Virus record (IMG/VR): IMGVR_UViG_3300033153_005812
Location: 1-64,000 of that record
DNA from: a virus
DNA length: 64,000 nt
Direction: 5' to 3' (one strand)
Shown here: one piece after another, positions 35,025 to 41,697 of the stretch
Layout of the letters: the number at the start of each line of letters is the position of its first letter
Position numbering within the stretch: position 1 is the first letter of the stretch
Notes under the pieces: generated by a model
The model's database searches: none
What the model was told of the DNA's origin: nothing
Seen by the model: the letters and a program-made list of their open reading frames with translations, nothing else
Position numbers and translations under genes: made by a program

Positions 35025-35052
35025 TTGCTTTATTCTAAAAATACGTTATACT
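35025..35052 (+). promoter_or_regulatory. Promoter P3
   Basis: -35 TTGCTT, 16-base spacer with TTCTAAAAATA, -10 TATACT, then TTAGGTAGTTA. Same family as P1 and P2. Drives the small-gene block starting at 35232. Confidence 0.85.
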
Positions 35053-35095
35053 TTAGGTAGTTAAGTTAATTGACAATTGAATCGGGCTGAAACGG

Positions 35096-35204
35096 AGAAA
35101 ACAGGGGTGTCGGTAGGGCTAACCTTTCAAGGCTGACGGCTGAGGACGTAATGGAAAACTTGTGGAGCCGCGACGTTGCGACGTTGCGGATCCGTGTGTT
35201 TTCT
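35096..35204 (+). ncRNA. Leader RNA element H0, start of hairpin family
   Basis: A 109-base structured leader. AGAAAAC (35096-35102) pairs with GTTTTCT (35198-35204). The 3' side (GCGGATCCGTGTGTT) is the conserved 3' strand of H1-H5, while the interior is longer and different. It lies between P3 and the first small gene. Confidence 0.6.
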
Positions 35205-35231
35205 TAATACAATAAAGTAAGGAGAATGAAA

Positions 35232-35468
35232 ATGATTACTGCAACTCAAGTTCAAAAGGCAAGTCGTTCGGCGAGAAGAAATGCGTTCTACTTGGTGAAA
35301 GAAAACGATGTCACTATTGGCATGATTGAAAAACCATATCACAATAAGGACTATCGTGCTCAAGTTGATGGTAGGACTGTTGAGGTGTGTTCAACAAAGA
35401 AGCAAGCGATACGAACGATACTACGAAGAAAAGGTATATTCGGGGAGTGGATAATTCTCAATAACTAA
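35232..35468 (+). CDS. Small basic protein, 78 aa
   Basis: AAGGAG is seven bases before the second ATG (35232); the first at 35226 is too close. MITATQVQKASRSARRNAFY, then a beta-rich middle, then KKQAIRTILRRKGIFGEW. First gene of the hairpin-separated cassette array. Its stop codon is the first three bases of hairpin H1. No family recognised. Confidence 0.65.
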   Translation: MITATQVQKASRSARRNAFYLVKENDVTIGMIEKPYHNKDYRAQVDGRTVEVCSTKKQAIRTILRRKGIFGEWIILNN

Positions 35469-35519
35469 GAACGCAAGTCACCGTCCCGTTTCACAACGGG
35501 GCGGACACGTGTGTTCTTA
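35466..35519 (+). ncRNA. Stop-codon-embedded hairpin H1
   Basis: Outer stem TAAGAAC / GTTCTTA, where TAA is the stop of the preceding gene. Conserved internal loop (5' GCAAGTCA, 3' GGACACGTGT). Inner stem around CCGTCCCGTT / AACGGGGCGG. Confidence 0.8.
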
Positions 35520-35552
35520 AAATTAAGTGGTGTAAAGTAAGAGGTGTGAAAA

Positions 35553-35777
35553 ATGGATGCTGTTAAAACCCAAATCTTGAAAAGTTTACAAGAACAAGGG
35601 TATAAAGTTTTATATGTCAAAGGTATTTATGTTTTCAAAGACGGTAAAAGATTATCAACAGCCAAAGCAATAAAGTTAGCAGGTATTAAAGTGAAACCAA
35701 AATCACGAAAGACTAAAACATCACAACCGTTGTATGGTGATTTCGCTTGGCTGGCTGGTATCAACCGTATCAACTAA
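35553..35777 (+). CDS. Small basic protein, 74 aa
   Basis: Helix-strand pattern MDAVKTQILKSLQEQGYKVL and YVFKDGKRLSTAKAIKLAG, then a Lys/Arg/Ser/Thr-rich stretch. GAGGTG-type RBS. Stop codon is the start of hairpin H2. No family recognised. Confidence 0.6.
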   Translation: MDAVKTQILKSLQEQGYKVLYVKGIYVFKDGKRLSTAKAIKLAGIKVKPKSRKTKTSQPLYGDFAWLAGINRIN

Positions 35778-35836
35778 GAACGCAAGTTACCGCCTCGTTT
35801 TGAGAAACCACGACGGGGCGGATCCGTGTGTTCTTA
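35775..35836 (+). ncRNA. Stop-codon-embedded hairpin H2
   Basis: TAAGAAC / GTTCTTA outer stem with stop TAA inside it; internal loop GCAAGTTA / GGATCCGTGT; inner stem around CCGCCTCGTTTT and CGACGGGGCGG. Confidence 0.8.
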
Positions 35837-35867
35837 AAGTAAAGGCTGTAAAGTAAGGAGAATGAAA

Positions 35868-36071
35868 ATGACTACGATAGCACAATTAAAAACTGACATC
35901 AAAGACTTGAGTGGTCGCTTGTACTATTGCAGTAACACTGGTGAAGGCCGCAAGATGAGACGTGAGATTGAAAAGGCTATTCATCAAAAAGAACAGCAAC
36001 TTGAACAAATCTTTGTTGAAGAAGGATGTTTAGATTATCAACATCAAGCTGGTCGAGTAGTGAGGAGCTAA
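35868..36071 (+). CDS. Small helical protein, 67 aa
   Basis: MTTIAQLKTDIKDLSGRLYY, then a heptad-like helix (MRREIEKAIHQKEQQLEQIF). RBS TAAGGAG with the ATGAAAATG leader, second ATG chosen. Stop is embedded in hairpin H3. Confidence 0.6.
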   Translation: MTTIAQLKTDIKDLSGRLYYCSNTGEGRKMRREIEKAIHQKEQQLEQIFVEEGCLDYQHQAGRVVRS

Positions 36072-36122
36072 GAACGCAAGTTACCGCCCCGTCGTGAGAC
36101 GGGGCGGACACGTGAGTTCTTA
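36069..36122 (+). ncRNA. Stop-codon-embedded hairpin H3
   Basis: Same architecture: TAAGAAC / GTTCTTA, loop GCAAGTTA / GGACACGTGA, inner stem CCGCCCCGTC / GACGGGGCGG, a perfect 10-bp helix. Confidence 0.85.
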
Positions 36123-36155
36123 AACAAAACAAAGTAAGTAAAGTAGAGGTGTAAG

Positions 36156-36347
36156 ATGGAAAAGCTAATTATAATTAAAGCGACAATGAACGATGGTCGA
36201 GAAAAAGAATATCGAGCTACAAATTTCACAGTGAAGCCTCTTCGTGATGGTACAGGGCTATGTATCAAAGTAGCTACTGACCACTCTATCATTTGTAGGA
36301 GTATCGCTGTTGAGCAAAAAGAAGTTGAGCCAGCTATTTGTTTGTAA
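36156..36347 (+). CDS. Small beta-rich protein, 63 aa
   Basis: MEKLIIIKATMNDGREKEYR then YRATNFTVKPLRDGTGLCIK and a short end with two Cys. Likely a small beta barrel. GAGGTG before the ATG. Stop embedded in hairpin H4. Confidence 0.6.
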   Translation: MEKLIIIKATMNDGREKEYRATNFTVKPLRDGTGLCIKVATDHSIICRSIAVEQKEVEPAICL

Positions 36348-36465
36348 GAACGCAAGTCACCGCTCAGTATAGAGATAATGACACGTTGTACCGGGAAATC
36401 AGTTGTTTGTGCTACTAACGACCTGGGAATCAACACTCTTTGCTGAGCGGATCCGTGTGTTCTTA
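36345..36465 (+). ncRNA. Expanded stop-codon-embedded hairpin H4
   Basis: Outer stem TAAGAAC / GTTCTTA, loop GCAAGTCA / GGATCCGTGT. The inner stem CCGCTCAG / CTGAGCGG carries a ~70-base apical insert (36369-36442) in place of the short loop of the other copies. Confidence 0.75.
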
Positions 36466-36498
36466 AAGTAAAGCGGTATAAAGTAATAGGAGTATGAA

Positions 36499-36903
36499 AT
36501 GATAAAGTGGACAGAAGAATCAGTTCTCGCTGTTATAGCGGAAGCAAGAAAACTTGGTGCTGAATTCGCTGCTAAGAAGTTAGCAGAATTGCAAAGAAAT
36601 GGACCTCAATATGAAGTGACTTCTGGTAGTACAACAGTTGGTACGCTGCTCGATGTCTGTGGATCTGCTCACTTGAAGATTTCAGCGAGAGGCAAGTTTT
36701 ATCAGATCGCTAAGAAATTATCTGCTGATAAAGGGATATATAGATTTCTTTGTGATCGTGCTTATCATGGTGGAGGAATGCTGTGCATTTTTGACAGCAC
36801 GATGCGACAAGAAATGTCAGTGAATGTTGCCGCTTGTAAAGGACAACAAAGTATCTTAGAAACTTATGGAATCGATGCGACAATAAAAAGTCGCATCGAC
36901 TAA
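36499..36903 (+). CDS. Hypothetical protein, 134 aa
   Basis: The largest gene of the cassette array. A helical N-terminus (SVLAVIAEARKLGAEFAAKK) precedes a beta-rich domain (TVGTLLDVCGSAHLKISARG; RAYHGGGMLCIFD). Stop TAA opens hairpin H5. Unassigned. Confidence 0.6.
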   Translation: MIKWTEESVLAVIAEARKLGAEFAAKKLAELQRNGPQYEVTSGSTTVGTLLDVCGSAHLKISARGKFYQIAKKLSADKGIYRFLCDRAYHGGGMLCIFDSTMRQEMSVNVAACKGQQSILETYGIDATIKSRID

Positions 36904-36961
36904 GAACGCAAGTCACCGTCCCGTTTTGAGAGCCACGACGGGGCGGATCCGTGTGTTCTTA
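36901..36961 (+). ncRNA. Stop-codon-embedded hairpin H5
   Basis: Outer stem TAAGAAC / GTTCTTA, loop GCAAGTCA / GGATCCGTGT, inner stem CCGTCCCGTT with ACGACGGGGCGG. Last copy of the array. Confidence 0.8.
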
Positions 36962-36982
36962 ACAAAGTAACGGAGAATGAGA

Positions 36983-37198
36983 ATGGCGAAACGCAAATTA
37001 AAATTCAAACCTCGTCGGGCTCTGCTTAGATCAGATTTTAGAAAAACTCCAAAGCAAGAACCCCTCGCAGGAATGATTCTAATTGAGGGTGATGGTTGCA
37101 TCGCCGTAGATAAAATCAATAACTCGTTTCCTGATAAAGCAGAACGATTAGCGTACATCCGTGCTCTTATTGTAGGTATGGGCGGCTCACTTGAATAA
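36983..37198 (+). CDS. Small basic protein, 71 aa
   Basis: Second ATG chosen (CGGAG eight bases before). MAKRKLKFKPRRALLRSDFR is strongly basic; the rest is GMILIEGDGCIAVDKINN and a helix ending GMGGSLE. First gene after the hairpin array; no hairpin follows it. Confidence 0.55.
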   Translation: MAKRKLKFKPRRALLRSDFRKTPKQEPLAGMILIEGDGCIAVDKINNSFPDKAERLAYIRALIVGMGGSLE

Positions 37199-37213
37199 AG
37201 TAAGGAGAACAAA

Positions 37214-37360
37214 ATGACAGAATATTATCTAAGACAAGCAGACCTTCGCAAAGATATTCCACTTCCAGATATGACAGATCTGATGGATTTTTGCGAGCAG
37301 GTTGATCGTAAAGAAAGAGCAAAAGAAAATCAGCGTAAAAAACAGGAGGAAGACAAATGA
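37214..37360 (+). CDS. Small charged protein, 48 aa
   Basis: MTEYYLRQADLRKDIPLPDM and a Lys/Gln/Glu-rich end. TAAGGAG RBS, and its TGA overlaps the next ATG (ATGA). Probably helical. No family recognised. Confidence 0.5.
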   Translation: MTEYYLRQADLRKDIPLPDMTDLMDFCEQVDRKERAKENQRKKQEEDK

Positions 37361-37668
37361 CTAAAGTATATTACAGAGTTGTGAAGCCGATTAGTCCTAT
37401 ACACGAATTGAGAAAAGGTTCTACAGGTGAGCTTCTTTCTATTGAAGCTAACGGTCTGGAAAACGAGTATTTGACCTTACGATTTGAAGATGGAGTAGAA
37501 TTCTTTCATTCCAGTGAGGTTAAAATAGTAGGTATGCTCGTTCATACTATTTTAGGTGATCTATACCTTCTCAATTCTACTTCAAATTGGTGGTATCGCA
37601 CAGAACAGAATCCTTTTAGAAATCATAAGGAAGATACGAACACTGAGTCCTTAAATACCGGAGAATGA
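37357..37668 (+). CDS. Hypothetical protein, 103 aa
   Basis: Beta-rich: YYRVVKPISPIHELRKGSTG, ENEYLTLRFEDGVEFFHSSE. The first part looks like a small SH3-type barrel. AGGAGGA RBS. Unassigned. Confidence 0.55.
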   Translation: MTKVYYRVVKPISPIHELRKGSTGELLSIEANGLENEYLTLRFEDGVEFFHSSEVKIVGMLVHTILGDLYLLNSTSNWWYRTEQNPFRNHKEDTNTESLNTGE

Positions 37669-37669
37669 A

Positions 37670-37891
37670 ATGCTGCTTACATTACATGAAGATATGAATC
37701 CTCTTGCTGAGATTCACACACAAGGAGAAAATGAAAACAGAACAGCACGACTGAGACAACATCGAGTTGTGCTGAGAATACGTCAATTGCAAAGCGAAAA
37801 GAATCTACGAGGTTCTTTGAGTCTAATTCAAGATACTGAAATGATAACATTACAGGACGAGGCAAACAAGAACAATTGGCTCTACTGGTGA
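37670..37891 (+). CDS. Hypothetical protein, 73 aa
   Basis: MLLTLHEDMNPLAEIHTQGE and Arg/Gln-rich helix (RLRQHRVVLRIRQLQSEKNL), ending NNWLYW. GGAG before the start. No family recognised. Confidence 0.5.
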   Translation: MLLTLHEDMNPLAEIHTQGENENRTARLRQHRVVLRIRQLQSEKNLRGSLSLIQDTEMITLQDEANKNNWLYW

Positions 37892-37915
37892 GAAGAAATT
37901 TATGGAGATAAGATA

Positions 37916-38137
37916 ATGCTATATGCAGAAATAACAATTAAGATTTCTGTTGACGAGAGTAAACTAACTGCAGAACAACAAGAACAAGCTAAGAAAGGGG
38001 ATGTAGATGTAACAGTTGAACATCCTCTTGAGAATGGTGTCGATGATTTACGCAATACCATCGAGAATATTGCTTTAGCTCGCTTTGAATATCTTGGTAA
38101 TGGTATTAAAGCAATAAAGATTGAAACGGAAGAGTAA
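37916..38137 (+). CDS. Hypothetical protein, 73 aa
   Basis: AEITIKISVDESKLTAEQQE, then acidic. Alpha/beta pattern. GGAG before ATG. Unassigned. Confidence 0.5.
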   Translation: MLYAEITIKISVDESKLTAEQQEQAKKGDVDVTVEHPLENGVDDLRNTIENIALARFEYLGNGIKAIKIETEE

Positions 38138-38149
38138 AGGAGAAAAGAA

Positions 38150-38245
38150 ATGGCAAAAAAGAAATCAAGATACGAGAGAAAACTACAACGAAGAAAGATG
38201 AATAAAAATCTTACTTCTAATAGACTCACAAAACGCCATAAATAG
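38150..38245 (+). CDS. Very basic peptide, 31 aa
   Basis: MAKKKSRYERKLQRRKMNKN ending RLTKRHK. AAAGGAG seven bases before ATG supports translation. Likely nucleic-acid-binding or ribosome-associated. No family. Confidence 0.5.
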   Translation: MAKKKSRYERKLQRRKMNKNLTSNRLTKRHK

Positions 38246-38257
38246 GAAGATCGAAAA

Positions 38258-38695
38258 ATGAAAACAATAGACAATACTTTATTGAATTTCGAAGATATTC
38301 AAATCTATGCTGATAATCTAATAGATTCAGGTAGAGCAGAAAATGAGCCGCCTTTAACACAGAAAGAACGTTCTGAGCTTATTCTAAGATATCTTCATAC
38401 ATTCTTAGAATGGAATCTGTTAGATAAATATGTCTATTCATCTGTTTGGGTGTTAAACTATGTATCTATAAAAGATAATAGTCATAACGCCCTTACTACA
38501 ACTATAAAAACTGGAACTCAAAAAGAGGCTAAGAAAATAGCTATAGAAAAAATTAGTCGCTATTTGAGAACACCGATTCATTTCGAATATGACGATCAGG
38601 ACAATCTGGAAGAAGATCTTTACATGGTGGTTGATTCAAGAGGTGTTTATCGAGGAATGGTGGAGATTCAATTGGAGAAAATTGAAACAAGATGA
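38258..38695 (+). CDS. Hypothetical protein, 145 aa
   Basis: Helical N-terminal half (FEDIQIYADNLIDSGRAENE; TQKERSELILRYLHTFLEW) and a mixed C-terminal half ending VYRGMVEIQLEKIETR. No family recognised. The end overlaps the next ATG by four bases. Confidence 0.55.
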   Translation: MKTIDNTLLNFEDIQIYADNLIDSGRAENEPPLTQKERSELILRYLHTFLEWNLLDKYVYSSVWVLNYVSIKDNSHNALTTTIKTGTQKEAKKIAIEKISRYLRTPIHFEYDDQDNLEEDLYMVVDSRGVYRGMVEIQLEKIETR

Positions 38696-38913
38696 AAGAT
38701 CCTCACAGAAACAAACATAGCAGACACGTTAAAAGAACTGAGCCGAAATCAAACAAGCGAAGAGAACGTGCCGAAAATGTTAAAAAGCGATACACCGCAA
38801 CGGTCATGGATGTCTTATTTCGAAATAAACTACAAGATATGGACTTCGAAAAGTTGTTAAAACAAGGTATAATCAAAGAAATCAAAGACAATACGACAGG
38901 AGTGATCAAATGA
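38692..38913 (+). CDS. Small basic protein, 73 aa
   Basis: MKDPHRNKHSRHVKRTEPKS, then a helix (KRYTATVMDVLFRNKLQDMD). Overlaps both neighbours by four bases (ATGA), so tightly coupled. Likely nucleic-acid binding by charge alone. Confidence 0.5.
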   Translation: MKDPHRNKHSRHVKRTEPKSNKRRERAENVKKRYTATVMDVLFRNKLQDMDFEKLLKQGIIKEIKDNTTGVIK

Positions 38914-39335
38914 TTAAAGTTTACATAGGTGCGAGTTTTCCCAGACAAAAAGAAGCTCAACTACTGGCTCTAAGACTTTCCCCCATAGTAGAAATTGTCT
39001 CTACTTGGCATAGAGATGATTTGAAAGCTGTCCCGAGAGATGGCGAAGAATGTTTTCACAGAGTAATGAGGGATCTCTCCCAAGTTAAAGATTCAGATTT
39101 AGTTATCATCTTTATCGGAGATGAACTCACTGGTGGAGGGAGACATACAGAGTTAGGTATAGCTATTGGAATGGGAAAGAATATAGCTATCATCGGAGAG
39201 TATGATTCTAATCCGTTCGAGCTTCTTCCTTATCTACATCCTTTCAGTTCAGCAGATAGTTTTGTAAAAGAACTGTTTTGTTTTCAAGATGATCTACAGA
39301 CGCATCTCGATAATTGGAGTCCAAAATTCAACTAA
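38910..39335 (+). CDS. Nucleoside 2-deoxyribosyltransferase-like protein
   Basis: A 141-residue protein with a flavodoxin-like pattern: MIKVYIGASFPRQKEAQLLA, TWHRDDLKAV, RDLSQVKDSDLVIIFIGDEL, and the active-site-like GGRHTELGIAIGMGKNIAII. In this family a conserved Glu transfers deoxyribose between bases. It may salvage or modify nucleosides for the modification pathway. DUF4406-like relatives of unknown function are the alternative. Confidence 0.75.
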   Translation: MIKVYIGASFPRQKEAQLLALRLSPIVEIVSTWHRDDLKAVPRDGEECFHRVMRDLSQVKDSDLVIIFIGDELTGGGRHTELGIAIGMGKNIAIIGEYDSNPFELLPYLHPFSSADSFVKELFCFQDDLQTHLDNWSPKFN

Positions 39336-39349
39336 AGTGGGAGAACAAA

Positions 39350-39508
39350 ATGAAAGAACAATTTTTGTGTGCTTGCGGAACCAACCTGAAGTGTAATGGA
39401 ATTTGTAGGGAGACAAATTTGTTTCGTAAAAGGAGCAATCTAACTCGTATGAATCGTTGTCCTGCCGCTTATAAAGTGAGTAAGTTGCAAAGAAGAATCA
39501 AAAAATAA
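39350..39508 (+). CDS. Small Cys-rich protein, 52 aa
   Basis: MKEQFLCACGTNLKCNGICR gives CxC...CxxxC, a possible zinc-binding site; a basic tail ends KLQRRIKK. GGAG upstream. No family. Confidence 0.5.
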   Translation: MKEQFLCACGTNLKCNGICRETNLFRKRSNLTRMNRCPAAYKVSKLQRRIKK

Positions 39509-39524
39509 AATATCGGAGAACAAA

Positions 39525-39860
39525 ATGGAAAAGTTAACACGAGCAGAAAGAAAAGAACGCAAAAAAGCTGATCGAGTTCGAAGCGATGCTGTTGGTATAT
39601 TCGCCGAAGCGATGCTGAGAAGATTGAAACGGCAAAATGAAAAAGACCAGCAAGGTGCTCTCCTCGGCCAGAAGAAAGACCACGATATTTGGTTCTACTT
39701 CAAAAGAATAAATGGAGAGCTCGGAGAACTGCGAGGAGCTTTGAAAAGATACGATATCAATCCTAACAGTGTGACCCGCGATGCTGTGTTAAGCGAATGC
39801 TGTGACATCGCTAACTTCGCAGCCGCTGTCGCGGAGAAGGTCGCTGAAGGTATAAGCTGA
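39525..39860 (+). CDS. MazG-like protein, short form
   Basis: A 111-residue protein. A basic start (RAERKERKKADRVRSDAVG) precedes a helix bundle with INGELGELRGALKRYD and SECCDIANFAAAVAEKV, the E..E and E..D metal pattern of all-alpha NTP pyrophosphatases. GC-richer codons in the second half. Possibly a second nucleotide-clearing enzyme beside 16869. Confidence 0.55.
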   Translation: MEKLTRAERKERKKADRVRSDAVGIFAEAMLRRLKRQNEKDQQGALLGQKKDHDIWFYFKRINGELGELRGALKRYDINPNSVTRDAVLSECCDIANFAAAVAEKVAEGIS

Positions 39861-39872
39861 CCAAAGCCGTTC

Positions 39873-39895
39873 GGCTCACTGAGAGCAAACTGAGA
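39873..39895 (+). repeat. Dispersed element, copy F (partial)
   Basis: GGCTCACTGAGAGC followed by AAACTGAGA. Matches 20759-20781 (minus strand) at 22 of 23 bases. Noncoding gap between two genes. Confidence 0.7.
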
Positions 39896-39946
39896 ACCCT
39901 GATGGTAGATGTGAGAGGCAACTGGGAGGCCTAAAAGGGGATTAAA

Positions 39947-40570
39947 ATGAAGCAAGAAAGAGATAAATCATTCGTCTGGATTTCGTGGCTTGCAAAGTTA
40001 CTCGCTGGAGAAATTCAATGCGAATTCGCGTGTTGGTTCAAATGCCATTATAAGTACGATAAAATCCCAAATGATTTTAACCTTGTTCGTTGGACGATGG
40101 ATCATAATCAGTTGGTTCATAAGACACGTGATGAATTAGAAAAGCAAGGTTATAAAGTCTTTATAGAAGACCAGAATGCTCTCAAGGTAGATATGCACGG
40201 AACTTGCGTTTCTGCAAAACCAGATATCGTAGCCATTAAAGACGACGAAAAGCTGGTTGTAGATTGTAAGACAGGCCGTTCGAAGAACAGCGATCACGTC
40301 CAAGTGATGCTCTATATGATGTTCCTCGAAGGTGAAGATTGGAAGGGGCGGATAGTCTACAAGACGACCAGCATTCCAATACCGAGTGTAGCTTTGAACA
40401 AGAGTTTTACAGATCTCGTAGAGAACACTGTTAAAAAACTTGGCTTTAATAACTCGACTCTTTCAAGGAGGGTTCCAAGCGAGAATGAATGTAGAAGGTG
40501 TGATATCACAAAGGAAGATTGTCCTGAGAGATTAGAGGATGATGGACAAGAACGCAAGCGATTCTTTTAA
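39947..40570 (+). CDS. PD-(D/E)XK nuclease, Cas4/RecB-like
   Basis: A 207-residue protein. Active-site pattern VSAKPDIVAIKDDEKLVVDCKTGR (D, then D-C-K) followed by HVQVMLYMMFLEGEDWKG, the RecB-family shape. N-terminal CEFACWFKCHYKYD plus C-terminal NECRRCDITKEDC could hold an iron-sulphur cluster as in Cas4-type exonucleases. A role in phage recombination or DNA end processing is likely. No cas genes or CRISPR array are present. Confidence 0.75.
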   Translation: MKQERDKSFVWISWLAKLLAGEIQCEFACWFKCHYKYDKIPNDFNLVRWTMDHNQLVHKTRDELEKQGYKVFIEDQNALKVDMHGTCVSAKPDIVAIKDDEKLVVDCKTGRSKNSDHVQVMLYMMFLEGEDWKGRIVYKTTSIPIPSVALNKSFTDLVENTVKKLGFNNSTLSRRVPSENECRRCDITKEDCPERLEDDGQERKRFF

Positions 40571-40582
40571 TAGGGGATTATG

Positions 40583-40690
40583 ATGAGAATTTTCGGTTTT
40601 ATCTGTTTATCAGTTTTTGTTTTATCATTGACAGCAGTTGCAATTCTCTCTAATCGGAAGGAGAGAAAGAAAAGGAGACATAGAAAATGA
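40583..40690 (+). CDS. Single-pass membrane peptide, 35 aa
   Basis: MRIFGFICLSVFVLSLTAVA then a basic tail (NRKERKKRRHRK). Hydrophobic helix with a positive inside end, so inner-membrane insertion is expected. Alternative start at 40580. Its stop overlaps the next ATG. Role unknown. Confidence 0.5.
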   Translation: MRIFGFICLSVFVLSLTAVAILSNRKERKKRRHRK

Positions 40691-40830
40691 AAGTAAAAAA
40701 GTTGAAACTTAAAAGGATGAAGGGACATAAATGGCGGAAGAAAATAGGCTGTTTTTTCTTTGGTCATCTATGGACTTTAGCACCTGATGGAAGTGGTGAT
40801 GTATTCTGTGAAAGGGGATGTGGAAAATGA
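40687..40830 (+). CDS. Small basic Cys/His protein, 47 aa
   Basis: MKVKKLKLKRMKGHKWRKKI then CFFFGHLW and CERGCG. Possible small zinc-binding unit (C, H, C, C). Four-base overlaps on both sides. Confidence 0.5.
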   Translation: MKVKKLKLKRMKGHKWRKKIGCFFFGHLWTLAPDGSGDVFCERGCGK

Positions 40831-41075
40831 AACCGATAATTCTAAATGAGTATGGCGAGTACGTATTACCTCTAAATGATACAGAGGAAAAACTTTCCTT
40901 CGGTTGTGCAACTCACGGTGTTTGTGGGGGATTTGCAGATCTTAGTCGGGTGTCTAAAACTCATCAGGCTTTTCATTGCCGAATATGCAATTTTCGATTT
41001 GTATTTCCAATACAAATCGGTACGTGGAGAAAATTAAGACAGTATGCAGAAAAGATCGCACATTCCTGGTCGTGA
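40827..41075 (+). CDS. Zinc-finger-like protein, 82 aa
   Basis: Cys/His pairs CATHGVCGGF and HCRICNF suggest a zinc site. ATGA overlap with the preceding gene decided the start (40818 is upstream in-frame). No family recognised. Confidence 0.5.
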   Translation: MKPIILNEYGEYVLPLNDTEEKLSFGCATHGVCGGFADLSRVSKTHQAFHCRICNFRFVFPIQIGTWRKLRQYAEKIAHSWS

Positions 41076-41135
41076 ATACCAACAACATAATACAACTGAA
41101 TCGCCCTCCGAGATATTAACAGAAAGGAGATCAGA

Positions 41136-41492
41136 ATGACACCTGAAGAATTAGCAGAACTCTATCATAAATCTTATGAAGAACTGGCTCCTCATTTCAA
41201 TTACGAGACAAGAAATGAGAGTAAGAAACCTTGGAATGAGGTTCCTGAAAATAATAGAGAGTTGATGATCGCAGCCGCAAGAAGAGTTCTCTCTGTAATA
41301 AAGAGACAACAAAAGTTGACAGACTGTATGAGCGAATGTCATCTCATGGCGGAGCATGAACAATTAAAAAGGGATTTTATACTTTATGTTCAACACGCGG
41401 TTCTTTGCGAAAGTCGACTTAAAGATGCAGAGAACAACTCCTGTCCTTGCACCTGCGGTTTGGAAGAGATCTTACAGAGACTGAAAGGATAA
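41136..41492 (+). CDS. Hypothetical protein, 118 aa
   Basis: AAAGGAG before the start. Helical with MTPEELAELYHKSYEELAPH at the beginning and a Cys-rich C-terminus (NSCPCTCGLEEIL). No family recognised. Confidence 0.5.
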   Translation: MTPEELAELYHKSYEELAPHFNYETRNESKKPWNEVPENNRELMIAAARRVLSVIKRQQKLTDCMSECHLMAEHEQLKRDFILYVQHAVLCESRLKDAENNSCPCTCGLEEILQRLKG

Positions 41493-41495
41493 GAG

Positions 41496-41633
41496 ATGGA
41501 CCAAGAAGTGGAAATAGCAAGGATGAAAATGTTAGAATACAAAGCAGATCCTAAAACTGCTAAGACAGAAGAGTGCAAAATGTGGACTGTTCGTTATTTG
41601 CAGTTAAGCATATTGCACAAGAGTTGGGTGTAG
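41496..41633 (+). CDS. Small protein, 45 aa
   Basis: Starts three bases after the previous stop (AAGAG before). MDQEVEIARMKMLEYKADPK, ending LQLSILHKSWV. Helical; weakly supported. Confidence 0.4.
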   Translation: MDQEVEIARMKMLEYKADPKTAKTEECKMWTVRYLQLSILHKSWV

Positions 41634-41697
41634 ATTAAGAGCCATAAGAGGGGGTACTGGGTTTGAGAGCTGTTATCGGGGGTGATAGGGAATAAAA

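Noticed and set aside
35096-35204. H0 as a known self-cleaving ribozyme
   Set aside because: I could not find the hammerhead CTGATGA/GAAA core or a convincing twister or pistol pattern.
39947-40570. Iron-sulphur Cas4 exonuclease as a firm assignment
   Set aside because: The nuclease motif is clear, but the four cluster cysteines cannot be matched with certainty. Kept as RecB/Cas4-like.
40549-40571. Extra member of the stop-codon hairpin family (AAGAACGCAAG...TTCTTTTAA)
   Set aside because: Shares 11 bases with the 5' strand but has no inner stem or conserved 3' loop, and the match lies upstream of the stop codon. Probably chance.
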